Assembly: GCA_937961455.1 (NCBI GenBank)
Contig: CALGNN010000028.1
Location: 1-62,559 of the forward strand
Direction: 5' to 3'
Length of the DNA stretch: 62,559 nt
Origin: an uncultured Saprospiraceae bacterium
GTDB taxonomy: Bacteria; Bacteroidota; Bacteroidia; Chitinophagales; Saprospiraceae
Position numbers and translations under genes: made by a program. The notes beneath the pieces were generated by a model. It worked only from the letters and a program-made list of their open reading frames with translations. It was not told where the DNA came from and searched no databases. Below, one piece after another: positions 36,301 to 44,130 of this stretch (position 1 is the first letter of the stretch; each line of letters opens with the position of its first letter).

Positions 36301-36434
36301 ATGATGCTTATCAAAAAAATCAAATTAGTGAGAGCTTATTAAACACTTTTAGGATACAAGACTTAAATAAGAATTATGAATATTCTGTCCTTTGTAATAG
36401 CTATATTTTTAAAGACCCTGTAATTAACCAATAA
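33354..36434 (+). CDS. Large GT-C-like membrane protein (PTPS-related type) with C-terminal domains
   Basis: 1026 residues. TTG at 33354 is the likely start, because the next Met lies inside the conserved first loop. That loop (D29-KTYD33-AFVH37, then a YTGFTITSYPPL segment) matches membrane proteins with a 6-pyruvoyl-tetrahydropterin synthase-related domain, a group like GT-C glycosyltransferases. About ten TM helices fill the first 400 residues and two more lie near 560 and 605. The C-terminal part holds an NTF2-like region (about 640-750) and FxLYD-like beta domains. It overlaps the next gene by one base (TAATG). Confidence 0.75.
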   Translation: MSINTSKYFYAAIALGLVFHGVCIFFTFDKTYDAFVHMFFASHYAESWFESWNYKWYTGFTITSYPPLVHQIIALLSKVFGLKLSFILWGAIVSVLFVRGAFHFSKIWVSEQAALVAAFAAVFSFSFVEALHVFGQLPSLTGASFLLNACPEIHKWFVKRKFSHFLMAIGFLSLTTAAHHVTTIFGMVFFVLPVMATAIMDRVAINNKTYRFSLKDFLLEIKKNLPTAIIFGVLVIFLVAIILFPYWYWSKTDPITQIPIPHGSRGNFFEELNLGIVFFLIPWALMLLALPYFVFRLFKRRNIFLGLSFSLLFVLGTGGTTPIPKMLLGETAFNILTLDRFTFWATLIAIPFWGEFLLSFFKGNIKEGLIKSIGVSGQKLISLVSVICFILSIIFIINLNYFKPLQPKSIDIKPIANFLNSDQHNEWRYLTLGFGDQMAWLSANTDAYTVDGNYHSVRRLPELTSRAVERIENSKYLGLEGLGALQQFLTVPNKYNLKYIFSNDKFYEPLLFFSGWNKINQLENNIIVWERPDVPKLSPILPKKSIPKYQSFMWGTLPLASFIITILIYLITLKRRNTLEEHFNALNDYKNIDLGNTRKFLYVLLAIWAILLSITFISTSSVDFYKSQKQISPENCILNYFKALDLKDFDIAHGFFNPDTRPSIDQYRLELSLEDGILASFAKLDSLDKKIEMISDTEAKAKISAYWITSLMAYTSEHQFDLSKINGKWYIEPKEFEKFIPADKFISKPSIDYYQHGRRKAVPNKTFKEDILDRPNVFITDASLVKKDQHYSIVGQIKNIDNVPAYLSIEAILYNDKGEEITRYNAKDAFKNHLSPKEFTPFRIDFESIAQTGDLGDHQFNPDQMIQFETKDSIVSFSLFIKSMVSSQSSYKNIGIQNLLLNESSELLGELHNYGTDEINIPQILVSYYDENSDLFWVDKVYYPIGIRPQRKKSFSYKISSDESIDIILKGGRDNLFVNGVANDAYQKNQISESLLNTFRIQDLNKNYEYSVLCNSYIFKDPVINQ

Positions 36435-37630
36435 TGAGAATGGTTCTTTACATATCGAGTTGTCTTATATTTCTGCTTTCTTGTTCTAAGCAAAAGGAGC
36501 CTTCTATTTCAGTTATTGACAAATCAATTTCGATAGAAGGATTTTCATCCATTTACAAAGCAGGAAGCTTAACAGAAATCAAAACAAACACTTCAGAAAA
36601 CATTGAAGCAAGACATTTAAAGCTTGTATGGATCAATAGCTATGGTGATTATATTTTACAGGCTAATCCATCATACAACTTTGATATTCCAAAGTCCCTA
36701 TCCATCAAATCTGGAGCAAGCAAAATATTGCTCTATTATGGTACTTATCTCAAACAAGAAATTGATTTTTACATTTCACCACTAAAAGCAAGTGGAACGC
36801 TGAGCACTTACACAGGTCCAGAGAGTCTTATCCTAGACCAAGAAGAAACCACAATGATGGTGAGTATTCCAACGGATATCTATAACAACCCAATGGAAGA
36901 CAACTATGAAATCACCTTCCAATATAAGCACCCAAAGAAAGATGCATCTAAAGAAAAAGCAAGCGTTAAAAATTTATTCAGCCATATTATATTGCCCTCA
37001 AAAAATATTTCAGGAAAACTCTTTCTTGCTGCTCAGGCAGGCCAATCAAATTCAAAAGAGCAAGAGGTAGTCATTGGCCCTGGATATGCAGATAATTTTT
37101 TAATAGAAATCAAAGATCTACATCCTTATGCCGATCAAAGACAGCAAGTAAAAATTCAAACTAGTGTATTAAAAGATGGATTTGGAAATACTGTTACAGA
37201 TGGCACCCAGGTCAATTTCATCCTTACTAACTCCGATGGTAAAAAAAGTGTATTCCATGCGTATACCATATTTGGAATTGCTTCCATCGAAATTCAAAAT
37301 CCTATAAAACCAGAATCATGGGTAATCTCTGCAAATGTGCCTAATGCAGGATCTTCCAAAGATTTAAATATAAAGTTTAATGCCTCTAACAATCAAAAGA
37401 TGCTACCCTATTACTTCAAAGAGCATACTTTAGTCATTGGACCATTAAAAGGTGCGCTGTCTCAGTTGATTACTGATGGCACGAAGATTCAATTAAAAAC
37501 GGGAAATCAAATCGAAAGTCAATTTAGCGAAAATGGGATGGTCAAATTTGACTTGAAAAAATCCAACATAGAAGCTGAAAAGAAATTTGAAATATTTATT
37601 AATGGAAATACTTATAATATAAGACGATGA
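36434..37630 (+). CDS. Lipoprotein with Ig-like (Big-1-type) domains
   Basis: 398 residues. The lipobox LLSC places the lipidated cysteine near residue 17. The rest is beta-rich; about 230-330 resembles a bacterial Ig (Big-1/invasin) domain, with LKDGFGNTVTDGTQVNFIL followed by an aromatic strand pair. Start overlaps the upstream stop (TAATG) and stop overlaps the downstream start (ATGA), so it is translated as part of the four-gene unit. It may bind or guide a glycan in the envelope; that is inference. Confidence 0.75.
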   Translation: MRMVLYISSCLIFLLSCSKQKEPSISVIDKSISIEGFSSIYKAGSLTEIKTNTSENIEARHLKLVWINSYGDYILQANPSYNFDIPKSLSIKSGASKILLYYGTYLKQEIDFYISPLKASGTLSTYTGPESLILDQEETTMMVSIPTDIYNNPMEDNYEITFQYKHPKKDASKEKASVKNLFSHIILPSKNISGKLFLAAQAGQSNSKEQEVVIGPGYADNFLIEIKDLHPYADQRQQVKIQTSVLKDGFGNTVTDGTQVNFILTNSDGKKSVFHAYTIFGIASIEIQNPIKPESWVISANVPNAGSSKDLNIKFNASNNQKMLPYYFKEHTLVIGPLKGALSQLITDGTKIQLKTGNQIESQFSENGMVKFDLKKSNIEAEKKFEIFINGNTYNIRR

Positions 37631-39297
37631 GTTTTTTCCATAAATATCCCATAGCCAAGTTGCTGTTAAAGCTGTTAATATTTTCATTCATTATATTAAT
37701 GGTTGTCCTATTTTCTAAGGTCTTAATTTATTTTAATTCAGGAGCTGACAGAAATAATTTACTCAATATTGGCAAAGAGTTTTATCAAGAACATTTACCT
37801 AATCTCAAATGGGATCAAAGTTCAGATTTTGTGGGAGTGGAGTTAAATGCTTATCAAGAAGAAATCATTAGTCGCGATTATTTTCTAGCTTGGCATTTAC
37901 TAAACCGCTCCATAAAAGAAGGCTCAACGGATCAACTTAAAGCCTATTTCACTGATAGCCTTTGTTTACAAATCAAAAACCAACAAGAGCTACAAAAGAC
38001 TTATTCCATAGAGCAAATAGACCTCAATCATGAAATAGAAATCCATCTGTATTCCTATGATAGACAAGTAATATCATTCACTGATAAATGTGTAAAAATA
38101 CATAAGAAAGCCTATGACAGTGAAGGACAGTTGATGTATCAAATTGAGACGATCAATGATTTTGAAGTGATCATGATTTTAGAAGATGGCAGGTGGAAGA
38201 TCAGTCATTTACTTAGACAGGAATCAAAGACTTGCGCCGATCCAGAAATAGCAGCCAGCCCCTTTGTGCAAATGAGTAAAGAAGGATTTGTTGAACAAGG
38301 AAAAACTTATCAATTAAAGGGTTTTAATTATTACCCCAAAGACTTTCCTTGGTCAGATTTTTGGAACAATTATCAAGACAGTATCATCACCAAAGATTTG
38401 GAGATCCTTCAAGAGCTTGACATGAATTCGCTTAGGATCTTTATCCCATATTATGATTTCGGAGCAGAAAATCCCTCTGAAAAAAGAATGAATCAATTAG
38501 AACAGCTTTTAGATTTAGCTGAATCTTATGGTGTAAAAATCATTGTTACGCTTTTTGATTTTCCTTCTTCATATCATTATGATCATTGGACCAGATGCGA
38601 AAGACATCTTAAAATTATACTTGAGCGCTTTAAAAATCACGCTGCGATATTGGCTTGGGACTTAAAAAACGAAATTGATCTAGACTATAATTCCTATACA
38701 AAGTCAACGGTGAATGAGTGGCTAGCCTATATGTTAAAAAGGGCAAAGGTCTATGACCCAAATCACCTTTTTACCCTTGGATGGAGTAATCCGGAAGATG
38801 CCATCCAATTTTCGGACGAATTAGATTTTATTAGTTTTCATTATTACAGACCTCTTTCACAATTTGCTGAAGACCTTAGCCTGCTTGAGTCTTTGGTCCC
38901 AAACAAGCATCTTTTACTAGGAGAATTTGGTCTTAGTACCTATAGTTCTTGGGTATTCCCCATCAACGGAAGTCCATACAAACAAGCAAAATATTATCAA
39001 GAAATCTTTAAGCAAATAGATGCAAAAGGCATTTCTTACCTAGGCTGGACGCTCCATGATTTCAGTCACATCCCTGCAAATATTTTTGGCATGAAGCCTT
39101 GGATCAAGAACACTCAAAGGCATTTTGGTATTATAGATAGTGAAGGACAAAAAAAGGCGGCATTTGAGATTTTTAAAGACAGAAAATTAAGTGTACGAAA
39201 ATCCTGGAATGATTACATTCCTCCATATGTGCTGAGCATTTTAATTTTCTTGTTGATGTCCTTTTTGATTTTGAAATATTTATTCAGATTTAAATAA
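37627..39297 (+). CDS. Membrane-anchored GH5-like glycoside hydrolase
   Basis: 556 residues. N-terminal TM helix (about 13-35), an NTF2-like region (about 75-205), a glycosidase TIM-barrel domain (about 215-525) and a C-terminal TM helix (about 532-552). The barrel has the two carboxylates expected of clan GH-A: Glu349 in DLKNE (acid/base) and Glu433 in GEFG (nucleophile), with FHYY between them. The catalytic domain should face the periplasm. Sitting in a glycosyltransferase operon, it may trim or release the polymer being made, as in cellulose and alginate systems. Confidence 0.8.
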   Translation: MSFFHKYPIAKLLLKLLIFSFIILMVVLFSKVLIYFNSGADRNNLLNIGKEFYQEHLPNLKWDQSSDFVGVELNAYQEEIISRDYFLAWHLLNRSIKEGSTDQLKAYFTDSLCLQIKNQQELQKTYSIEQIDLNHEIEIHLYSYDRQVISFTDKCVKIHKKAYDSEGQLMYQIETINDFEVIMILEDGRWKISHLLRQESKTCADPEIAASPFVQMSKEGFVEQGKTYQLKGFNYYPKDFPWSDFWNNYQDSIITKDLEILQELDMNSLRIFIPYYDFGAENPSEKRMNQLEQLLDLAESYGVKIIVTLFDFPSSYHYDHWTRCERHLKIILERFKNHAAILAWDLKNEIDLDYNSYTKSTVNEWLAYMLKRAKVYDPNHLFTLGWSNPEDAIQFSDELDFISFHYYRPLSQFAEDLSLLESLVPNKHLLLGEFGLSTYSSWVFPINGSPYKQAKYYQEIFKQIDAKGISYLGWTLHDFSHIPANIFGMKPWIKNTQRHFGIIDSEGQKKAAFEIFKDRKLSVRKSWNDYIPPYVLSILIFLLMSFLILKYLFRFK

Positions 39298-39304
39298 TAC
39301 TTTA

Positions 39305-40477
39305 ATGAGAATTGCAATCGTTTCTGCTTATCCTCCCAGTAAAGGTACACTCAATGAATACGCCTTTCATCTAGTTGAACAGTTTAAAGAAAAAGAAGAA
39401 GTGACAGAGATCATCATTCTTTCGGACAAATTACCTGAAGGAATGAAATACAAATCTGATCATCCGAAAATCACTATCGAAGAAACTTGGGAATTCAATA
39501 ATCTTTGGAATATTAGAAAAATCACAAAAGCACTTAAGAGACAAAAGCCTGATGTGGTATTATTCAATATTCAGTTTTTATCATTTGGAGACAAAAAAAT
39601 CCCTGCTACGATAGGGCTATTGACTCCTTTGATGTCTAGGCTATCAGGGGTACCTTCGGTTTCTCTTTTACATAATATCATGGAGACTGTAGATTTAAGT
39701 TCTGCAGGAATTACAAAAAATCCATTGTTAAAATGGATATATACTGCTTTTGGAACTATCATTACCAGATTCATTCTTGCATCTAATTTGATGACAGTTA
39801 CCATATCTAAATACGTAGAAATATTAGAGAAAAAATATAAAGCAAAGAATGTTGCACTCGTGCCACATGGAAGTTTTGAAACGCCACCAAAACCAAACCA
39901 TAATCAAGTCAATGGTCATTTCAATGTAATGAGTTTTGGAAAATTTGGCACTTATAAAAAGGTAGAACCTATTATAGAAGCTGTCAATCTTATCAGAACA
40001 AAATTTGACAAGGACATTCAAATAACCATCGCAGGAACAGACAGCCCAAATGTAAAAGGATATTTAGATGGTGTAGCCGATAAATACAAAGAAACGCCAG
40101 GATTGCACTTCACAGGATATGTAGAAGAAGAAGATGTTCCAAAAGTTTTTGACGAAAGTACCGTAGTTGTTTTCCCTTATACGTCTACGACAGGAAGTTC
40201 AGGTGTCTTGCATCAAGCAGGCAGTTATGGACGAGCTGCCATCCTCCCTAATATTGGAGATTTAAAATCTTTAATTGAGGAAGAAGGATATGCTGGTGCA
40301 TTTTTCGATCCTGACGACATTGATAGTTTAGCGCTAGCTATTGAAAAAACTTTAAGCGATGAAGATTATAGAAATCATCTAGGGACGCAAAACTATTTGG
40401 CAGCAAGTTCTTTACCAATGTCTGATATTGCAGATTGGTATTTGATACACTTTAATTCCGTTATAAAAAAGAAGTAA
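39305..40477 (+). CDS. Glycosyltransferase family 4-like
   Basis: 390 residues with the GT-B fold of GT4: N-terminal AIVSAYPPSKGTLNEYA, central FGKFGTYKKVEPIIEA, an ITIAGTDSPN strand, and a donor-site region, PYTSTTGSSGVLHQAGSYGRAAILP. The usual E-x7-E donor motif is altered: where a glutamate is expected there is SSGVLHQA. It lies 7 bp after the GH5-like gene and is probably cytosolic. A strong terminator closes the operon. Confidence 0.85.
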   Translation: MRIAIVSAYPPSKGTLNEYAFHLVEQFKEKEEVTEIIILSDKLPEGMKYKSDHPKITIEETWEFNNLWNIRKITKALKRQKPDVVLFNIQFLSFGDKKIPATIGLLTPLMSRLSGVPSVSLLHNIMETVDLSSAGITKNPLLKWIYTAFGTIITRFILASNLMTVTISKYVEILEKKYKAKNVALVPHGSFETPPKPNHNQVNGHFNVMSFGKFGTYKKVEPIIEAVNLIRTKFDKDIQITIAGTDSPNVKGYLDGVADKYKETPGLHFTGYVEEEDVPKVFDESTVVVFPYTSTTGSSGVLHQAGSYGRAAILPNIGDLKSLIEEEGYAGAFFDPDDIDSLALAIEKTLSDEDYRNHLGTQNYLAASSLPMSDIADWYLIHFNSVIKKK

Positions 40478-40500
40478 GTTAAACGATTGTGACTATAATG

Positions 40501-40538
40501 AGCCGCAGGAGAGCAATCTCTTGCGGCTTTTTTTTTTC
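40501..40538 (+). terminator. Terminator closing the glycan operon
   Basis: AGCCGCAGGAGA (40501-40512) and TCTCTTGCGGCT (40517-40528) pair with one G-U wobble around GCAA, followed by T10. Confidence 0.9.
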
Positions 40539-40603
40539 TACATATGACCTTTTTAGTTTTCAAGTTATAAAGAGCTATAACATAAAAACTTAAAAAGCAA
40601 ATC

Positions 40604-41332
40604 ATGAAAAAATTACTCTATTTATTGTTATTTCTTGGAATCGTGAGTTCTTGTCAAAAAGAAAATCTTGAATCGCAAAATATATTAACTACTGAACTGG
40701 TCAATCGATCTAACTTGGATGCTAATGATACTCAAGAGGAAGGATTACTCGGTTGTTGTGATTGGGTGGATATATCTTATGTATCCCTTGGATCTCCAAC
40801 GAACTCTTCAATCTGTGTTTACGAAATTACTGTTGTGAATGATGGACCGTGTGACCTATATGTATACAGTGGGTTCACCCAATTGAATATTACAATTCCA
40901 TCGGGAACTACACTTACTTTCAACATTAATGTAAATCCAAGCAATGGATTATTTACTAGAATTGCTATTGGAAATACATTATATGAAGCCTGCGAAGTTT
41001 TGGATCTTCCAGCTGTTTGTCCTGAAGATTGCTGCGAGTCTGGAGACATTAGCATTAACTCAATCATTTCTCATGGCCAAATACAACCAGGCCCATGCAG
41101 GTATACTGTAAACATTACCAATAATTCAGAATGTGATGTTTTTGTATTTGACCCACAAGGAAATATTGTTGGAACAATACCAGCTAACAGCACCGTTGAT
41201 GTGATGATAGGTGTACCTCCAGGTGGAAAAACAATACCTCCAGTTCCTCCAGTTTTATTTACTGTTGGAGAAACAGCGGCTACTGCTTGTGGAAATTTTG
41301 TACTCTCCCGATATTGTCAAATTGTTGGCTAA
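40604..41332 (+). CDS. Lipoprotein with two Cys-rich repeat modules
   Basis: 242 residues. The lipobox VSSC gives a lipidated cysteine near residue 17. The mature part is an internal duplication: each half starts with CC, has a C-Y-(I/V) strand, then N-(G/S)-(P/E)CD-(Y/F)V(Y/F), a proline-led strand TIP(S/A)-(T/S)T, and ends with A-C-(E/G) followed by a final Cys. Fixed cysteine spacing suggests disulfides in a surface domain. I do not recognise the family. It stands alone between two terminators. Confidence 0.75.
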   Translation: MKKLLYLLLFLGIVSSCQKENLESQNILTTELVNRSNLDANDTQEEGLLGCCDWVDISYVSLGSPTNSSICVYEITVVNDGPCDLYVYSGFTQLNITIPSGTTLTFNINVNPSNGLFTRIAIGNTLYEACEVLDLPAVCPEDCCESGDISINSIISHGQIQPGPCRYTVNITNNSECDVFVFDPQGNIVGTIPANSTVDVMIGVPPGGKTIPPVPPVLFTVGETAATACGNFVLSRYCQIVG

Positions 41333-41359
41333 TGCCACTTTAATATAAAGAAGTATTCT

Positions 41360-41395
41360 AAAGGGTCTTCTTACAAAACAGAAGGCCCTTTTTAT
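41360..41395 (+). terminator. Terminator after the Cys-rich lipoprotein
   Basis: AAAGGGTCTTCT (41360-41371) pairs with AGAAGGCCCTTT (41380-41391) with one wobble, then TTTATT. Confidence 0.85.
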
Positions 41396-41479
41396 TGAAA
41401 TAAAATATTGAAACATATCGTCATAATTGTAACATCAAAATGTCGCTATTCTTAAAGCAACAGTGTTACAGTATTAAGC

Positions 41480-41643
41480 CATATCATAATTTGGGAAATT
41501 ATTATAAACATGGAGTTAAAGCACAACGATAAGAACCCAATAAAGATTAGATAGTTTGCTAAGCAAAAAATTACTAAACAACACTGATTAATTTAATGAA
41601 GTTACTGAGTCCGTAGCCAAGAGCTTTGCCGGGCTTTTCTTTT
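41480..41643 (+). ncRNA. Weak small-RNA candidate in a gene-free gap
   Basis: The 315-bp gap after the lipoprotein gene has no ORF. On plus it carries ATAATTT/AAATTAT (41486-41502), TTTGC/GCAAA (41555-41567) and an imperfect hairpin before CTTTTCTTTTT near 41640. It shares an ACCCAATAAA string with the 9.85-kb gap. The following gene is on minus, so a plus-strand terminator would be unexplained. Weak. Confidence 0.2.
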
Positions 41644-41647
41644 TACA

Positions 41648-43573
41648 TTATGAGGCCAGATTAAATTTTGACATTTGCAATCTTATCCCAAAACCCTTCC
41701 CTTCTGTATATTCGATTTCACCTCCAAGCTTTGTGGCAAAGGCCTTAACCAAAGATTGACCAAATGATTTTTCTTTCAATTGCAATTTGTCAGGTGCACC
41801 TACTCCATCGTCTTTAATCTCAAGGATGATAAATTCATTTTTTTTATACAAGGCCACTTTCAATTTTCCATCAATCTCATCTGGGAAAGCGTGTTTCAAA
41901 GAATTGCTTATTAATTCATTTATCATTAGTCCCATTGGGATCATGGTGTCTACATCTAATAATATGGATTCAATATCCATTTCTAAATCAATCTTCCCTT
42001 CCGAAATATTATAGGATTCAAATAAATTATTGATGAGTTTTTCTAGATATTTTTTGGTATCAACACCTTTTAGATTATCATGTTGATATAAGTCTTTGTG
42101 AATTAAGGCCATCGAGTTGACTCGACTCAAACCACTCTTTAGGGCATCAACTGCATTTTCATCCTTGATATACCGACTCTGCAGTTTCAACAAAGAGCTG
42201 ATGGTTTGCAGATTATTTTTGACTCTATGATGTATCTCTTTAAGTAGTATTTCTTTTTCTTGATTGGCCTTAGTAATTATTTGATTCTTCTTTTGGAGTC
42301 TATCGTAAAGCCTTTTGAGTACAAATGATAATATGCCAAAAATCAACAAGCCTACACTCAATCCAACATTTCGCAAGTTTGAAACTTTTAACTGCGACTC
42401 GGCTAGTTGCTTTTCAGAATCAAGAATTTTAATTTGCTGTTCTTTCTGAATGGTCAGGTATTTGGTTTCTGTATCTTTTAGTAACTCTTTATTTTTAATA
42501 TCGGCTTTTTCAGATCTTAAGCGATTCAACTCGATTAGATGATTATATGCTTCTGTATCCTTAGCCATCTTGTGAGCATAATTAGATTTGAGCTCTAATA
42601 ATTCAATTTTGTAATCAATTAAATCAGAGGCCAATATTTCATCTCCAATGAGATTTAAATAAGGTGCCACATTTTTTAGATCATTCTTCGCTAAATAAAT
42701 CTCAGCAAGTCCTAGGTACAAGTTTGCCTTGTTTTCAAATTTAAGTGGAGGATCTTTCATTTTCCCAATGGGCGCTAGGACCTTTAAAGCCTTATCTAAT
42801 TGTCCAAGTTCTTGTAAGTTGGTCCCAATGACAATGTCACATAGGAAAACATCTTTTTCACTCTTTAAAATTTCATACAAAGTTCTCGCCTGATAAATAC
42901 TTTCCAGGGATTCGTTCGGCTTTTCTATAAAACTATAAGCTACAGATTGGTTAAGTAAGGTATTTGCCATACCCATAGTATCCTTCAATCCTTTTCGAAG
43001 AGTATAATTTTCTTTGTAAATAGCTATTGCTTCTTCATATCGTTCTAATGCTCTATAAAATATCCCTAGATTATTCAATAAGAATCCACGCTCCTTATCA
43101 AAGTTATTTTTTCGGCATAATTCACTGGCTAAAATATAATCTTCAAGTGCCGCATTAATGTTGCCCGAAAAGTAATACGATACACCCCGATTGGTTAGGA
43201 CATCAATTGTACTTTTGTCTCTTTGATAATCCTTGGCAATCTTTGCTAAGGCTTTATCATAATATCCTATGGCAATACTATCATTGGCCATATTCCCATA
43301 TACATTTCCTAAATTATTCCAAGAGTCTATGATGCCTTTATGATCATTTAGTTGCGTTGCCATCTTTTCTTCCATGAGAAAATAGTGCTTTGCGGTATCA
43401 TTTGATGAAGCATAATAATACTTAAGACCAATTTTATTTATGATCCTTACCTGATTGGTATCTATGATTTCTGGATCTAAAAGCTTAACTAAAGAGTCAA
43501 CATCTTGTCCAATTACTAATAAATTAGCAAAGGCAAAAATTGCAATAACTAGGGCTTTAAAAGGGCATTTCAT
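41648..43573 (-). CDS. TPR sensor histidine kinase (HisKA_2 type)
   Basis: 641 residues from the ATG at 43573, which gives a proper signal peptide (KALVIAIFAFANLLVIGQ). A reading from 43642 adds a second hydrophobic stretch and is less likely. Periplasmic TPR repeats cover about 40-370, then a coiled segment, one TM helix near 405-425, and a HisKA_2 domain with EIHHRVKNNLQTISSLLKLQ followed by an HATPase domain (LMINELISNSLKHAF, KDDGVGA). This is a common Bacteroidota design in which TPRs may sense envelope state or a partner. No adjacent response regulator. Confidence 0.9.
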   Translation of the reverse strand: MKCPFKALVIAIFAFANLLVIGQDVDSLVKLLDPEIIDTNQVRIINKIGLKYYYASSNDTAKHYFLMEEKMATQLNDHKGIIDSWNNLGNVYGNMANDSIAIGYYDKALAKIAKDYQRDKSTIDVLTNRGVSYYFSGNINAALEDYILASELCRKNNFDKERGFLLNNLGIFYRALERYEEAIAIYKENYTLRKGLKDTMGMANTLLNQSVAYSFIEKPNESLESIYQARTLYEILKSEKDVFLCDIVIGTNLQELGQLDKALKVLAPIGKMKDPPLKFENKANLYLGLAEIYLAKNDLKNVAPYLNLIGDEILASDLIDYKIELLELKSNYAHKMAKDTEAYNHLIELNRLRSEKADIKNKELLKDTETKYLTIQKEQQIKILDSEKQLAESQLKVSNLRNVGLSVGLLIFGILSFVLKRLYDRLQKKNQIITKANQEKEILLKEIHHRVKNNLQTISSLLKLQSRYIKDENAVDALKSGLSRVNSMALIHKDLYQHDNLKGVDTKKYLEKLINNLFESYNISEGKIDLEMDIESILLDVDTMIPMGLMINELISNSLKHAFPDEIDGKLKVALYKKNEFIILEIKDDGVGAPDKLQLKEKSFGQSLVKAFATKLGGEIEYTEGKGFGIRLQMSKFNLAS

Positions 43574-43738
43574 GTTTTCAACTTTCCACAGAAAAATAAG
43601 GGAAACAATCCACAAATAGGCGAAATTGCCTAAACTTCGCATACATAGTGGTTTCTTGGCTAAAATGTTGATAAAAATCCACCTGAAACTAATTTTTGAT
43701 TATTTTCTCAAAAGCTGATTTTCTTACTTTAATAGACT

Positions 43739-43746
43739 ATCTTTGC
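43739..43746 (+). promoter_or_regulatory. -7 box for the cold-shock gene
   Basis: TATCTTTG matches TAnnTTTG. A CTG at 43716-43718 sits 20 bp upstream as a weak -33. The leader would be near 40 nt. Confidence 0.45.
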
Positions 43747-43790
43747 ATGCTTAAATAGTAATATTTTTTTTTATACATATAACAATACAA

Positions 43791-43982
43791 ATGAGTAACG
43801 GTACAGTAAAATTTTTTAACGAAGAAAAAGGATTCGGATTTATCACACCAGATGATGGAGGTAAAGATGTTTTCGTTCACAAGAATGGCCTAACAAATTC
43901 AATTTATGAAGGCGACAAGGTTAGCTACGACGTTGAAGAAGGAAAAAAAGGATTGAATGCAGTAAATGTTAAAGTAATTTAA
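43791..43982 (+). CDS. Cold-shock domain protein (CspA family)
   Basis: 63 residues, a single cold-shock domain. RNP1 is KGFGFI and RNP2 is DVFVH, with the opening [11 protein letters not shown] typical of the family. It binds single-stranded RNA and DNA and melts RNA structure. It is monocistronic with its own terminator. The short leader is unlike the long thermosensor leaders of some cold-induced csp genes, so cold induction is not evident here. Confidence 0.96.
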   Translation: MSNGTVKFFNEEKGFGFITPDDGGKDVFVHKNGLTNSIYEGDKVSYDVEEGKKGLNAVNVKVI

Positions 43983-44005
43983 TATTTCCATTCAGTAAAT
44001 CATAT

Positions 44006-44038
44006 AGCCTGTCAGCAAATTGTTGACAGGCTTTTTTT
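44006..44038 (+). terminator. Terminator after the cold-shock gene
   Basis: AGCCTGTCA (44006-44014) pairs with TGACAGGCT (44024-44032), followed by T7. Confidence 0.9.
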
Positions 44039-44130
44039 ATGTCCTTATTGAAATAGGAGTCCTCATCCTTGATTAATATTTAACTCAGTCTCGATATAAA
44101 AGATGCGAATATTTGTAAATTGTACATTCA

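Noticed and set aside
43800-43812. ACCGTT-like string on minus in the cold-shock gene as a LytTR half-site
   Set aside because: It is inside coding sequence, lacks a partner 12 bp away and does not fit the last consensus positions.
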